The notes under the pieces are model-generated. The model did not search any database and was not told the DNA's origin. It saw only the letters and a program-made list of their open reading frames with translations. A stretch of DNA of 64,000 nt from assembly GCF_016865445.1 (NCBI RefSeq), contig NZ_AP024412.1, positions 434,001 to 498,000 on the forward strand, in the 5' to 3' direction. Within the stretch, counting starts at the first letter, position 1; the number at the start of each line of letters is the position of its first letter. This DNA is from Mariniplasma anaerobium. Its GTDB lineage: Bacteria; Bacillota_I; Bacilli_A; Acholeplasmatales; Acholeplasmataceae. The position numbers and the translations under genes were made by a program. This document shows, in pieces, positions 35,297 through 44,100 of this stretch.

Positions 35297-37117
35297 CTAG
35301 ATCACTCCAGATAGCAACAACAACACAATAATGATAGTTATTGAAATAAATCCAAATGGACTAAATATCAGTTTTAAACCTTTACTTAAAAACCTCCATA
35401 AATGACTTAAGACAATTAAGACTAAGATAAGTGCAAATAATCCAATAATCCAAAATAAAGCTGGAATCACTTCGTATCCGTCTTTGATGATTTGGATAAA
35501 CATATCCCATAAGCTTGAGCTTGTTTCAGGCTCAGCATCCGTTCCTGGTCCTGGTGTAAAGATTGTATCAATGCTTTCACCTTTCATCGTATAAACTTGT
35601 CCATTTGTCCGATAGGTAAACTGAATAATATTGATGCCTTGTTGTCCGTTAACTTCACTGTAGGATTCATCAATTTGAATACCTGTTGTAAAAGCTTTGT
35701 TGTATTGGCCAAGGTGTAATTTATAAACATTAAGACTTGAATCAATACCACTAAAATTTGGATCACCTAAAAGATAAGCTTCATTGAGTTTATCTTTTAC
35801 TTTTTGACTTGGATTTGATATCTCATCAATTTGGTTGACGTTACCAACTTCAATCAATCCTGATTCAACCGTTGAGCCAACATAAGCCATGGATGCAGTC
35901 CCTATAATGAGCATTGGCCAACGCACCACAGGAATCAAAGAGCTGACAGAAGTAATGACACTTGCAGTAGCTAAAAAATCAAGTTGCCAAGCTGTAGGAT
36001 CTAATCCTGTAACCTCTTGATCAGCTTCTAAAACTAAATGGACAGGCTCTTCCCATACGTCATCTTCAAATAAACCAAGGTATTTATATCGATAGGCTAG
36101 AGAGACAGACAAGAGATGATCTATAACAAACTCATCTACATAAAAGTAAGCATAGGCATTATTTGCATCCTCAAGCTCAGAATAGATATAAGTGTTAAAT
36201 CGATAATGTGTTTCTATCTCATTTGTACTTAGATTCCATATTGTATAAGGTGTAAACGTCTCAGCTTTAATATCATCAGATAAAAACATCGACGTCTCTC
36301 CATGGTTAAAGACAATAAATTTCATCTCATCATATGTGTAATAAAATGCATCATATTGATCATTAAAGACAGACATATCGGTTTGATCACTAAACGTATA
36401 GCTCACATCATAAACACTATCATAGTTAATCACTAAAGACATTTGATAGTCATCAATTGAAACACTAACTGATGCCATACTTTCAGGATGTTCAAAAATA
36501 GATCCATAAGTCTCTGGAAGAAGTGCAAGCTCACTTTCAACAGTTGGGTTGATAACGACCCATTTGAACTCAGCTTCAACTCTTAAATCAATAGCCATTT
36601 GATTTGCATATCGATAGTTGTTGTTAAATGCTTGTAAGATATAAAGTCTCTGGTTAGATGTTAGATTTTCTTTTAATACAAAAATAATCTCATAATAAGT
36701 GTCTTGTTCTAGATAAACATCCCATGAATCATCTGATCCTTTTAAAAACATTAATTCAGAAGCCTCAGGTGCTTCATATTCAATATTGAAACTGTCAGAG
36801 ATATGAATAGTCGTATCATCGCTAAAAACTTCTATACGTGATTTTTCTACCCCATTTTGAGCAACAATAAAGTTCTCTATTTGAATCAATTGAGAAGATG
36901 CAAAGGTAGTATTAATCTCTAAGTTAATCTTTTCAGCTTTGTTTTGAATCCGATTAGATCTTAGTAGAGTTATCCCATTGTTTTCTTGAATTTCCCATGT
37001 ATTAAATAGATCTTCAATATAGTCAGTTGTTCTCTCAGTATATGCATGAGTAGATACAGAAAATATCATAGATATGAACATGACTAATAAAACAAGCATC
37101 GAGAATTTTTTATACAT
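35297..37117 (-). CDS. Large exported membrane protein of the island
   Basis: A 606-residue protein with an N-terminal signal peptide (about 1-25, KKFSMLVLLVMFISMIFSVS...HA). It has a long extracellular region rich in aromatic and acidic residues, a central hydrophobic segment near 385-415, and two C-terminal helices (about 540-565 and 585-605) with a basic loop. No family is recognised. The layout, a large exported domain tethered by C-terminal helices, is reminiscent of adsorption/minor coat proteins. A terminator separates it from the upstream Ig-like surface protein gene. SD AAAGGAG is present. Confidence 0.7.
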   Translation of the reverse strand: MYKKFSMLVLLVMFISMIFSVSTHAYTERTTDYIEDLFNTWEIQENNGITLLRSNRIQNKAEKINLEINTTFASSQLIQIENFIVAQNGVEKSRIEVFSDDTTIHISDSFNIEYEAPEASELMFLKGSDDSWDVYLEQDTYYEIIFVLKENLTSNQRLYILQAFNNNYRYANQMAIDLRVEAEFKWVVINPTVESELALLPETYGSIFEHPESMASVSVSIDDYQMSLVINYDSVYDVSYTFSDQTDMSVFNDQYDAFYYTYDEMKFIVFNHGETSMFLSDDIKAETFTPYTIWNLSTNEIETHYRFNTYIYSELEDANNAYAYFYVDEFVIDHLLSVSLAYRYKYLGLFEDDVWEEPVHLVLEADQEVTGLDPTAWQLDFLATASVITSVSSLIPVVRWPMLIIGTASMAYVGSTVESGLIEVGNVNQIDEISNPSQKVKDKLNEAYLLGDPNFSGIDSSLNVYKLHLGQYNKAFTTGIQIDESYSEVNGQQGINIIQFTYRTNGQVYTMKGESIDTIFTPGPGTDAEPETSSSLWDMFIQIIKDGYEVIPALFWIIGLFALILVLIVLSHLWRFLSKGLKLIFSPFGFISITIIIVLLLLSGVI

Positions 37118-37137
37118 TATGTATCACTCCTTTGTGA

Positions 37138-37158
37138 AAAGGGTGCAAACAAGCACCC
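37138..37158 (-). terminator. Hairpin terminator after the Ig-like surface protein gene
   Basis: On the minus strand, AAGGGTGC, loop TTGTTT, GCACCCTT then TTC. A strong stem with a short T run. It may only partly stop transcription into the next gene. Confidence 0.65.
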
Positions 37159-38802
37159 TTACTTTCTAATTTTCTTATATTTCTTTTTTTTAGGAACATT
37201 CTTTTTAACTTTTTTATAGATGCTAAAGACAACCATTAAAGAAGCTACAAAGATAAGTCCACCAATGATATAGGTCTTGTTATCATTCCAAAATGCAGTT
37301 ATATCAAAAGTATCTTCTTCAATAACATCAATTGGATCTTCACTATCTTCCATAACCTCAACAGCCATGTTGTAGATTGCTTCATCACCTGATTGTGAAA
37401 CAGCTCTAAAGGATAGCGCATAAATGCCAGGAGTTGTTTCGTTTCCTTCATATTCATTTAAGAGACTATAAAACTCAATATCACCTGTACCACTTACCGT
37501 AATTTGTCCTGTAATTTCTAAGATATCAATGAAGTCTTGTTGGGATAAAGTAACAGATTGTTCAACAGTTACAAAATATCCGTCTCGTACATAAAATACA
37601 GGAGGAAGATTATCAAAGACTTCAACAGAAAATGTATGATATTCGATATTACCTGATGAGTCAGTTACACTAAATTGAATGTCATAATTACCAACAACAT
37701 TTCCGTTACCTGTATACTCATCAGATACGATTTGAATAGAAGATGTTAAATTTCCATTGATTGCATCATTAGCTGATAATTGTCCTTTAATCTCAGTAAT
37801 AGTCATTGCTTCTGTTGTAGGTTTTGATATAGTTGTTGGACCGCTAAAACTTGGTTTAACATCATCAATAACATTTACATCAACATTTGCATACAAACTA
37901 TTACCAGATGTATCAACTATTTTATATACAACTTCATAAGATCCTGGGATTGTTTTACTAGCTGTATATAGATTTGAATCAATAGTAATTACTAAGCTTG
38001 ATGCATCATCATAATTATCTATTGCATCTAATTGAGCTTTATAGGCTTCAATATCAAATGTTTGTGTATATGATATAGAGACACTATCTTTTTCTTCATT
38101 CCAAGTTGGAGACAATACATCTTTGACAATGACCGTAACAATCAATTCAGCTCGATTTCCTGAACTATCAGTAACACTATATTCTAAAGTATAAGAACCA
38201 AGTATAGAATTGTTTGATGTGTAGTTGTCTTGATCAAGAGTTATCAAATGTGTAACATTTCCGTCAGTTTCGTCAATAGCAATTAAGTATGAACGAATAC
38301 TTGATTCACCAATAGGATTATCAACGGTTGTCACAAAAGCAGTTTCACCGCTAAATACTGGCGCGTAATCTTCCGCTGATTCTTCCCATGAGATAGTTAA
38401 TTTATCAGCACCAGGAATAAACAAAGAGAAACCTTCATAATTATAAAACCACATATCATCACCGTCTTGTTCAACGATAAACCATAATATATCGCCTGTA
38501 TAATCAATATGACCAGAATTATTAATTGTCATCGTATAAGTTTTTGTAGGTATGTAATCCACATAATCACGAAGATCAACAGTAACCATATTTCCACCTT
38601 GATCTATATACCAATCATAAACTTTAGTTCTCATTTCATGTGTAGAAGAATCGATTTCACGGTTGTTATCATCTAAATAAATTAAACCACCGTCTTCAAC
38701 AAATTTAACGTTAGGCGAAGAACTAGCATATGCAGTACTAGAAACCACTAGCAAAGCACCCATAAATAAAAACAAACTAAATATTACCTTTTTAAACTTC
38801 AT
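37159..38802 (-). CDS. Cell-surface protein with tandem Ig-like domains and a C-terminal anchor
   Basis: The 547 residues begin with a signal peptide (1-27, FSLFLFMGALLVVSSTAYA). At least three Ig-like/HYR-type repeats follow, each ending in a phrase like GSYTLEYSVTDSSGN, GSYEVVYKIVDTSGN or GNYDIQFSVTDSSGN, then a membrane helix (TYIIGGLIFVASLMVVFS) and a very Lys-rich cytoplasmic tail. This is a typical surface adhesin or receptor-binding layout. ATG 38802 has the SD AAAGGAGG; an upstream ATG at 38844 lies on the other side of the SD. Its leader contains a terminator-like palindrome. Confidence 0.78.
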   Translation of the reverse strand: MKFKKVIFSLFLFMGALLVVSSTAYASSSPNVKFVEDGGLIYLDDNNREIDSSTHEMRTKVYDWYIDQGGNMVTVDLRDYVDYIPTKTYTMTINNSGHIDYTGDILWFIVEQDGDDMWFYNYEGFSLFIPGADKLTISWEESAEDYAPVFSGETAFVTTVDNPIGESSIRSYLIAIDETDGNVTHLITLDQDNYTSNNSILGSYTLEYSVTDSSGNRAELIVTVIVKDVLSPTWNEEKDSVSISYTQTFDIEAYKAQLDAIDNYDDASSLVITIDSNLYTASKTIPGSYEVVYKIVDTSGNSLYANVDVNVIDDVKPSFSGPTTISKPTTEAMTITEIKGQLSANDAINGNLTSSIQIVSDEYTGNGNVVGNYDIQFSVTDSSGNIEYHTFSVEVFDNLPPVFYVRDGYFVTVEQSVTLSQQDFIDILEITGQITVSGTGDIEFYSLLNEYEGNETTPGIYALSFRAVSQSGDEAIYNMAVEVMEDSEDPIDVIEEDTFDITAFWNDNKTYIIGGLIFVASLMVVFSIYKKVKKNVPKKKKYKKIRK

Positions 38803-38833
38803 ATTAGAAGCCTCCTTTTTATATAAAAAAATA

Positions 38834-38855
38834 GATAGATACATGTGTATCTATC
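38834..38855 (-). promoter_or_regulatory. Palindrome/attenuator in the leader of the surface protein gene
   Basis: GATAGATACA, centre TG, TGTATCTATC is a perfect 10-bp inverted repeat. On the minus strand it is followed by TATTTTTTTA, so it can act as an intrinsic terminator about 40 bases upstream of the gene. It could equally be an operator. Confidence 0.5.
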
Positions 38856-38968
38856 CATAACTTAACATAGGTTTTAAAGCTTCTTAATTTAGCGTATATA
38901 AATACTAAGACTATTTATAAAATTAGAAAAAAAGTTTCAGTTTTTTTCGATTTTAATAGTACGATTTG

Positions 38969-38977
38969 TGTTATGAT
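38969..38977 (+). promoter_or_regulatory. Extended -10 promoter of the candidate small RNA
   Basis: TGTTATGAT (TGn plus TATGAT), followed 6 bases later by GG at 38983-38984 as the likely start. There is no clear -35. Confidence 0.5.
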
Positions 38978-38982
38978 ATATA

Positions 38983-39079
38983 GGTGATTTAATTCTATTT
39001 TATCTTTTTTAATCGATCAGTTAAATCACACCCCCAAATACAAAGTCTCTACTCCCCCCCGAGAGACTTTGTTTTTTTT
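38983..39079 (+). ncRNA. Candidate ~97-nt small RNA with C-rich loops
   Basis: From the predicted start, GTGATTTAA (38984-38992) pairs with TTAAATCAC (39021-39029). Then comes the single-stranded run ACACCCCCAAATA. A terminator hairpin follows: CAAAGTCTCT (39041-39050), a loop containing seven C, AGAGACTTTG (39061-39071 region) and eight T. No ORF is present. C-rich single-stranded loops like these pair with G-rich ribosome-binding sites in Gram-positive regulatory RNAs, and the next gene has the SD AGGGGG. Confidence 0.55.
39041..39079 (+). terminator. Strong intrinsic terminator (3' end of candidate sRNA)
   Basis: A 10-bp perfect stem CAAAGTCTCT/AGAGACTTTG with an 11-base C-rich loop and a T8 tail. 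Confidence 0.9.
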
Positions 39080-39307
39080 ATATTTAGTTGTACCATTAAA
39101 GAAAAAGAATGAAGTTGTTTATCATGGTTGATCTTCCTATGATGCATTCATTACTTCAAAATAATCAAAAAATAGAGATAAATGACCTTTTGTTTATTAC
39201 CTAAAATGACTTTGCAAGGAGTTCGAATCTCACTGGATATACTATGTATTTATTGAGGGATTAAGAGGGGATATTGTTTCTTGATATTTATAAATTTATT
39301 AAATTAA

Positions 39308-39316
39308 TGATATAAT
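39308..39316 (+). promoter_or_regulatory. Extended -10 promoter for the 177-residue membrane protein
   Basis: TGATATAAT (TGn plus TATAAT), about 30 bases before ATG 39347. The 230 bases between the sRNA terminator and this point hold no gene. Confidence 0.55.
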
Positions 39317-39346
39317 ATAAATAAAGAATAAACTAGGGGGATAATA

Positions 39347-39880
39347 ATGGATCAAAAGCAAATTATATTATATAATTATTTACTAGAAGCACTTTTTAGT
39401 GAGTCTAATTCAATTTGGAAATCAATTTCACTTCTTAAAGGGGATTTAAAGTCTATTGATAATCAAATAAAAACAAATAATACACATCTAGAAATATTGA
39501 AAAAATCTTTAGTAAAAGATTGTCAAAATATAGCATTAGAAATAGATAAAATAAATGATATAGCAAAACAGTTAGGTTTAAATACGACTAATTCCCATAT
39601 ATTTATTAATAAGAAAAGAACCGAGAGAAAAATGGAAATGATTTTACATAATGATGCGCAAGAACCAGCAATACACCTTATAATTAACATTGAATTTTAT
39701 GCATTTCTTTTAATAGAATTAGAGTTATTAAAAGAAGAAACAGAAGTTGATATTGCTAGAGAGAAGAGATATATTCATCAATATAATTTATCGAAAAAAT
39801 TAGGAATTTGGTCAATTATTTTGGGTTCTTTTGGGATTGCTTTTGGTATAGTTGGACTAATAGTTAGTATTACATTTTAA
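39347..39880 (+). CDS. Uncharacterised protein: coiled-coil with C-terminal membrane helices
   Basis: A 177-residue protein. Residues 20-85 are rich in heptad-like Leu/Ile/Lys (KSISLLKGDLKSIDNQIK...HLEILKKSL) and probably coiled-coil. Residues 110-130 are a hydrophobic helix, and residues 148-177 (LGIWSIILGSFGIAFGIVGL) form a terminal membrane segment. The SD AGGGGG is unusual and G-rich, a possible target for the C-rich small RNA just upstream. No family is recognised. Confidence 0.65.
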   Translation: MDQKQIILYNYLLEALFSESNSIWKSISLLKGDLKSIDNQIKTNNTHLEILKKSLVKDCQNIALEIDKINDIAKQLGLNTTNSHIFINKKRTERKMEMILHNDAQEPAIHLIINIEFYAFLLIELELLKEETEVDIAREKRYIHQYNLSKKLGIWSIILGSFGIAFGIVGLIVSITF

Positions 39881-40102
39881 TATCATTTCATTATAGTTTT
39901 TTAATTTTCACTCAAATATATATATTATCAGTAATCTTTAAATTGCTATAACTCAATAACATTCTTACTGTCGTCTTTGATTTAGTACTATTTTTAATTA
40001 ATAGTGCAACAAGTTTATATCTGAAGTCATAAAGTAAGATATTATCAGTTGATTTCATTTATCTAAAAATAATCATTAACAAATAAGAAAGGAGATAAAA
40101 TT

Positions 40103-40309
40103 ATGTTATCATTAAAAGAACAACAGAAAGTTAAAGACGTTTTGAGACAATTAAATGTGAGAGACGATATTAACATGGCATTTATTTTAGATCTCATTAT
40201 TAATTCTAATAAAGATATTTCTATACTATCAGATAAATTAGACCAAGTACTTAGAAATCAACGTAATTTAGCTGATGAATTAGAGACTGTGCTAAGAAAA
40301 ATTGGTTAG
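40103..40309 (+). CDS. Small helical hypothetical protein
   Basis: A 68-residue protein, entirely helix-forming and charged (QQKVKDVLRQLNVRDDINM, then a heptad-rich LSDKLDQVLRNQRNLADELE), with a good SD AAGGAGA and its own terminator downstream. Function unknown. The 220 bases before it hold only AT-rich sequence. Confidence 0.6.
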   Translation: MLSLKEQQKVKDVLRQLNVRDDINMAFILDLIINSNKDISILSDKLDQVLRNQRNLADELETVLRKIG

Positions 40310-40317
40310 ATGTAAAG

Positions 40318-40342
40318 AACAGCAGTTAAATGCTGTTTTTTT
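40318..40342 (+). terminator. Intrinsic terminator after the 68-residue protein gene
   Basis: AACAGCA, loop GTTAAA, TGCTGTT followed by five more T. Confidence 0.85.
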
Positions 40343-40713
40343 CATGTAGTTTTGAACTGAAACACCCTATTAAAAGCATTTTAGTAAATTGATATTTTAA
40401 TGAGACTATTGATGTTATTTAGCTAAATAATAAATCTATTATGAAGTCTATTTTTGATTTTCTATTATTAGTCCGCAAGTTTTGATAATGACAAACGAAA
40501 ATAATAACATGACTTACGAAAAAATTAAAAGCATATACGCATAGATTAAGAAGAATAACGCAAGACATAAGAAAAAGTGATTTAAAAAAAATCACTTAAG
40601 CTTTTAGATCTATTTTATTAGTTTTAAGACGTTATATGAGCTTCTTTTAATCAAAGAAGTGATGTACTACACACTAAATACTCTGATATGAACAGATAAA
40701 CAAAAGACTAAAG

Positions 40714-40743
40714 ACACTCAAAGGATTCATTGAGTGTTTTTTT
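40714..40743 (+). terminator. Terminator in repeat copy A
   Basis: ACACTCA, loop AAGGATTCAT, TGAGTGT plus a T tract. The counterpart in copy B is at 48379. Confidence 0.8.
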
Positions 40744-40746
40744 GTT

Positions 40747-40945
40747 CTACATGGATTGAAATATTTTATCAAGAGCATCATCAGCATGAGAATCAATGAG
40801 GATATGCGAAGAGTGTTTGACTTTTGTTATTGATGCTTTAAGTTGTTCGCGTTGTTCTTTTGAATAGAAATCATTTGTGATGAATAACAATCTATCTTTT
40901 GAAGCTTTATTAATTGTTTGAACTTTAAGGAGTATATTTATGTAT
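40747..40945 (-). pseudogene. 3' fragment of the island HTH protein gene
   Basis: On the minus strand it encodes YINILLKVQTINKASKDRLL, FYSKEQREQLKASITKVK and a C-terminal DDALDKIFQSM, matching the last ~65 residues of the intact gene at 48409-49104 with several substitutions. The 5' two-thirds are missing. The divergence shows the duplication is not very recent. The 170 bases from here to the RHS gene contain a weak GGGACATATGTGCCC hairpin followed by TTTTT and nothing else recognised. Confidence 0.88.
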
Positions 40946-41114
40946 CAAAATCTGTTGCCCTATGAAAGTTGTATCAATTATAATTAAAAATATATAGTGA
41001 AAAATGACTAATGGGACATATGTGCCCTGTTTTTGAAACTTTATTCATGTTAGAATTGTTTCATACGACACCAAAGGGGAGACACAACTAAATATATTTT
41101 ATACCGGAGGGAAA

Positions 41115-44100
41115 ATGAAAAAAATTTTAAGAGCATTTGATTCACGCGAAATTTTATCAATGTGTGATCGAATGAAACGTAGAGAGAAATTCATTGTGAT
41201 AACTTTATTATTTGCAATGTTTTTAAGTTTGATACCATTTCAAGCAATTATAGCTGAAGTGGGTGATGATACTGTCATCCAAGAAGTTTTTGAAGATGAA
41301 ACAAGTGAGCAAGTTCATAGTATAGACGTTGCTGCTAAAGACATTCCAATTGTTTCAGAAGACACTTCAAAGAGAACAGGAAATGAAAAGCATTTTAGAA
41401 AACAAGATGGAAGTTATGAAGTATCCATCTATGATAGTGTAGTTCACTATAAAGATGGTGACGATTGGTTAGATATTGATAACACATTAGACTATGACTC
41501 TAAAGCTAAGACTTACAGTAATAAAGCTAACGCTTTTGATATTAAATTCCCTAAAGATATCACAAATTCAGATATCAAATTATCAATGGATGGATATGAT
41601 ATTAACTGGCAATTAGTAGGTAGTGAATCGACTAATATTGAAGTTGCTGCTAAAAAAACTAAAGTCGATGAATATGATCTAAGAGAACTTATCAACACAA
41701 GTCAAGAAGTAACATATGCAAATGTATTATATGAGGTTGACTTAGTTTATAATCTAGACGGATCAAAAATTAAAGAAGAAATTATTTTGAAAAGTTATCA
41801 AGAAGATATAGTTTTTGAGTTTGAATATAAAATTAAAGGATTATATTTTGAAGAAATTGAAGATAATTTAGTATTAGTTAATGATGAAGGTCAAGTGGTT
41901 TTTGTTTTTGATCCCTTTGTCATGTATGATAGCAACCAAAATGAATCTAGTAATATTGAGTATGTTATAAAAGAATTAGGAAACAATAAATATTCTTTTA
42001 AAGTGATTCCAGATGATAGTTGGTTAGAAGAAGCAAATTATCCAGTTACAATTGATCCTACATTAGATAGTTCTACAAGCTCATCAAATACTATGAATAT
42101 TTATGACACTTATATTTCTTCATATTCTCCAAATAATAATTATTATAGTCAATCAACAATGTACATTGGTGGTAATAGTTATATTGGTCAATTTGATGGC
42201 ATGCTATATTTTTATCTGCCAACAGTTGTTATGGATCAAACAATTACATATGCTAATATTAATTTTATTAAATATAGTGTTTCGTCAGGAGCACAAATTA
42301 ATATTTATCAAAATTTAGATACTTGGTCTAGTTCAAATGCTACTTGGAATAATGCACCTGATTATGAAGAGAACCCAGTAGATTATTATGTTGTTGATTC
42401 ATCTACACCATTTACATTTGATATTACTGAATCTGCAAAAGAATGGCAAGCAACCGGAGTGAGCATGACACCTGGGTTTAGACTTGTATATGATGAAGGT
42501 ATAGGCACAACAAACCAAGTATATCAGTATCTATATTCTCCAAGTGAAAACCCTGTAATAAACATTGGTTATGAAAATCCTGCAGGATTAAAAGATTATT
42601 GGACTTATACTTCGCAAGATATGGGAGCAGTTGGAACTGGGTATATTAGTGATTACACAGGTAATTTAACATGGGTAAGAAATGAATTTTCACTGGAAAA
42701 TGAGTATTTATCTCTTAGTTTATCAATGTATTACAGTGTTTCCGAGAAAGAAGAACAAATTGGCTATGGATATGGTTGGAAAACAAGTTATAATATGCAA
42801 ATACTTACTGATAGCAGTTTAAATCAATACTATTTATACAAACCAGATGGAGAAAAAATATATTTCAATTTCGTTGAAGATATTATAAATGGGGATTACT
42901 ATTTGTCTGAGGACGGATCACTCATGAAGTTATATGAATCCACAAGTTATTTAACGCTAAAAACACAAAATGGTGTATCTTATACATTTGAAAGATATGA
43001 TTTAGGACGACTATATTTAATTACTGAGGATGATACTCAACATCAGATAGTTATCTCATATGATTCGACTACTTCTCGAAGAGTTTCTCTAATAACTGAT
43101 GAAGTAGGCAATCACATTTATTTTGAATACAATACATCTGATTTGCTCTATAAGACATACTTATATTTAGAACAAGCACCAGGTTTTAATCAGCTAATTG
43201 AATATAAAAATTATACTTATGATTCGAACGACAATTTAAATTATGTTTCTAATTATTATAATTATAATAATACTACAATGAGTAGTGCTAATTATACTAG
43301 ATATGGATATTCAGACCATAAAATTATAGCAGCTCAGAATTTTAGTCTTGGCTACTATTTATACTACACATATTTATCAAATAAGGTAACTCATGTGGAA
43401 ATAAGTGACAGTATCAGAATGTTAAGTGAATATGATATTGAATATAATGGGAACCAATCAAAATATACTAATTATGATGGTAATTATATTAATTATATAT
43501 TTGATAACTACGGACATACTACTAATGTCTTTGATAGTTATGGAAATTCTCAATATTTTAAATATAGTGGTTTATTTTATGCTGAGGATATTGATGGTGT
43601 TACTGCAAATTATGACTTTTTTTACTACAATGGAATTAATTTATTTCCAGATTATGAAAATGTTCATAGTTTATTAGAAAAATCTGATGTATTAAAACAA
43701 ACACAAAATCCAGTTTCTAATCATGGATTTGAAATTGAAGATGGATGGATTTTTAATAACACTACATTTAGTTCAATAGCTTATACAAATAGCGAATCTC
43801 TATTAGGTTCATCTAGTTTAGCAATTAGTATGACTAAACCCGTAGGATATCCTTATGCAAGTCAGTCAATGTATTTAACTACTGGGAGTTACACACTCAC
43901 TGGATATATCAAAAATAGTGGTGGAAGTAGTACTGATGGAGCGTATATGACTGTAACTGGAGCTACTGTAATATCTACAGATGATAAAGTTTATGGATCA
44001 GATGAGTGGCAACAATTTAGTTTAGAATTTACAGTTGCAACAACAGGTCCTGTAGTTTTAAAACTATATAATACATCTATCTCTACAGCATTTTTTGATA

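Larger units (their letters stand above)
40428..40945. repeat. Direct repeat copy A (~520 bp), truncated right-end module
   Basis: Closely similar to 48091-48610: about 300 bases of non-coding sequence (TATTATTAGTCCGCAAG, GACTTACGAAAAAATTAAAA, GCATATACGCATAG, GTGATTTAAAAAAAATCAC), a plus-strand terminator, and the 3' end of the minus-strand HTH gene. The two copies face the same way and bracket the RHS cassette. Confidence 0.88.

Noticed and set aside
39213..39238. A T-arm-like sequence (AAGGAGTTCGAATCTCACTGG) suggesting a tRNA remnant or a further att site
   Set aside because: The stem does not pair fully, no acceptor or anticodon arm is present, and no second copy was found in the window.
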